DNA of 64,000 bases from Spirodela intermedia (taxonomy: Eukaryota; Streptophyta; Magnoliopsida; Alismatales; Araceae): positions 6,387,827 through 6,451,826 of the forward strand of contig LR746272.1 of the NCBI GenBank assembly GCA_902729315.2, in the 5' to 3' direction. The notes under the pieces were generated by a model. It was not told the DNA's origin. It saw only the letters and a list, made by a program, of their open reading frames with translations, and made no database searches. Shown piece after piece: positions 63,909-64,000 of this stretch. Numbering within the stretch: position 1 is the first letter of the stretch; every line of letters begins with the position of its first letter. The position numbers were made by a program, and so were the translations under genes.

Positions 63909-64000
63909 CGATGTAGCGATCTTCGCTGCTAAAGGGCAATTGCCGCCGGTCGTCGCCACCTCCGTCGAGCAGGGAAGAAGAAGACAAACGGTCTCCGAGA
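63087..64000. other. pGlcT 5' leader and promoter region
   Basis: Sequence upstream of the pGlcT start codon. It holds a (GA)n run at about 63877-63903, read as TC in the gene's sense, and is otherwise mixed. The minus-strand frame at 63487-63987 is low-complexity, without a domain. The gene to the right, if any, begins beyond the window. Confidence 0.45.

Overview
The window is nuclear DNA of a flowering plant. Evidence is split genes with GT-AG introns, plastid transit peptides, a 13-exon plastid sugar transporter, a P-class PPR gene, an LRR receptor kinase and LTR retrotransposons. The GC-rich, CpG-rich 5' exons of most genes beside very AT-rich intergenic DNA suggest a monocot; I do not name a species. 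I found no bacterial, organellar or viral segment, no CRISPR array and no convincing tRNA or rRNA.

Layout. (1) 1-7356, minus: 5' two-thirds of a chloroplast CRM-domain splicing factor (CFM3-type), cut by the left edge. Its third intron (GC donor) holds a nearly full-structure but decayed Ty1/copia element with a 5-bp target duplication. (2) 9084-11437, minus: an eight-exon serine carboxypeptidase-like gene with an intact 475-codon frame that has lost the catalytic Ser, the catalytic His and the oxyanion-hole motif. (3) 12985-13378: a chimeric fragment joining a piece of gene 1 to a piece of gene 2, the scar of an old duplication. (4) 13693-17496 and 35665-38549, minus: two intact copies of a delta7-sterol C5(6)-desaturase gene (STE1/DWF7 type), separated by about 18 kb of AT-rich, repeat-derived DNA. 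(5) 17.5-35.6 kb and 38.6-47 kb: gene-poor DNA with diverged repeats, a roughly 3.8-kb imperfect inverted repeat (28.2-32.1 kb), a minus-strand copia relic (40.2-41.9 kb) and a tandem-repeat block (47.0-47.7 kb). (6) 48.5-63.1 kb: a compact gene-rich part with an LRR-III receptor-like kinase (plus strand), then intronless eIF3d, an intronless PPR protein and the plastidic glucose transporter pGlcT (all minus strand).

The genes are housekeeping or metabolic and do not form a pathway: plastid RNA splicing, sterol/brassinosteroid precursor synthesis, translation initiation, organelle RNA processing and glucose export from plastids. The most unusual items are the carboxypeptidase-like pseudoenzyme, the CpG-eroded second sterol desaturase copy inside repeat-rich DNA, and the large inverted repeat, which would make a hairpin RNA if transcribed. 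Exon coordinates were obtained by matching splice-site dinucleotides and reading phase by eye; they are consistent throughout but untested by transcripts.
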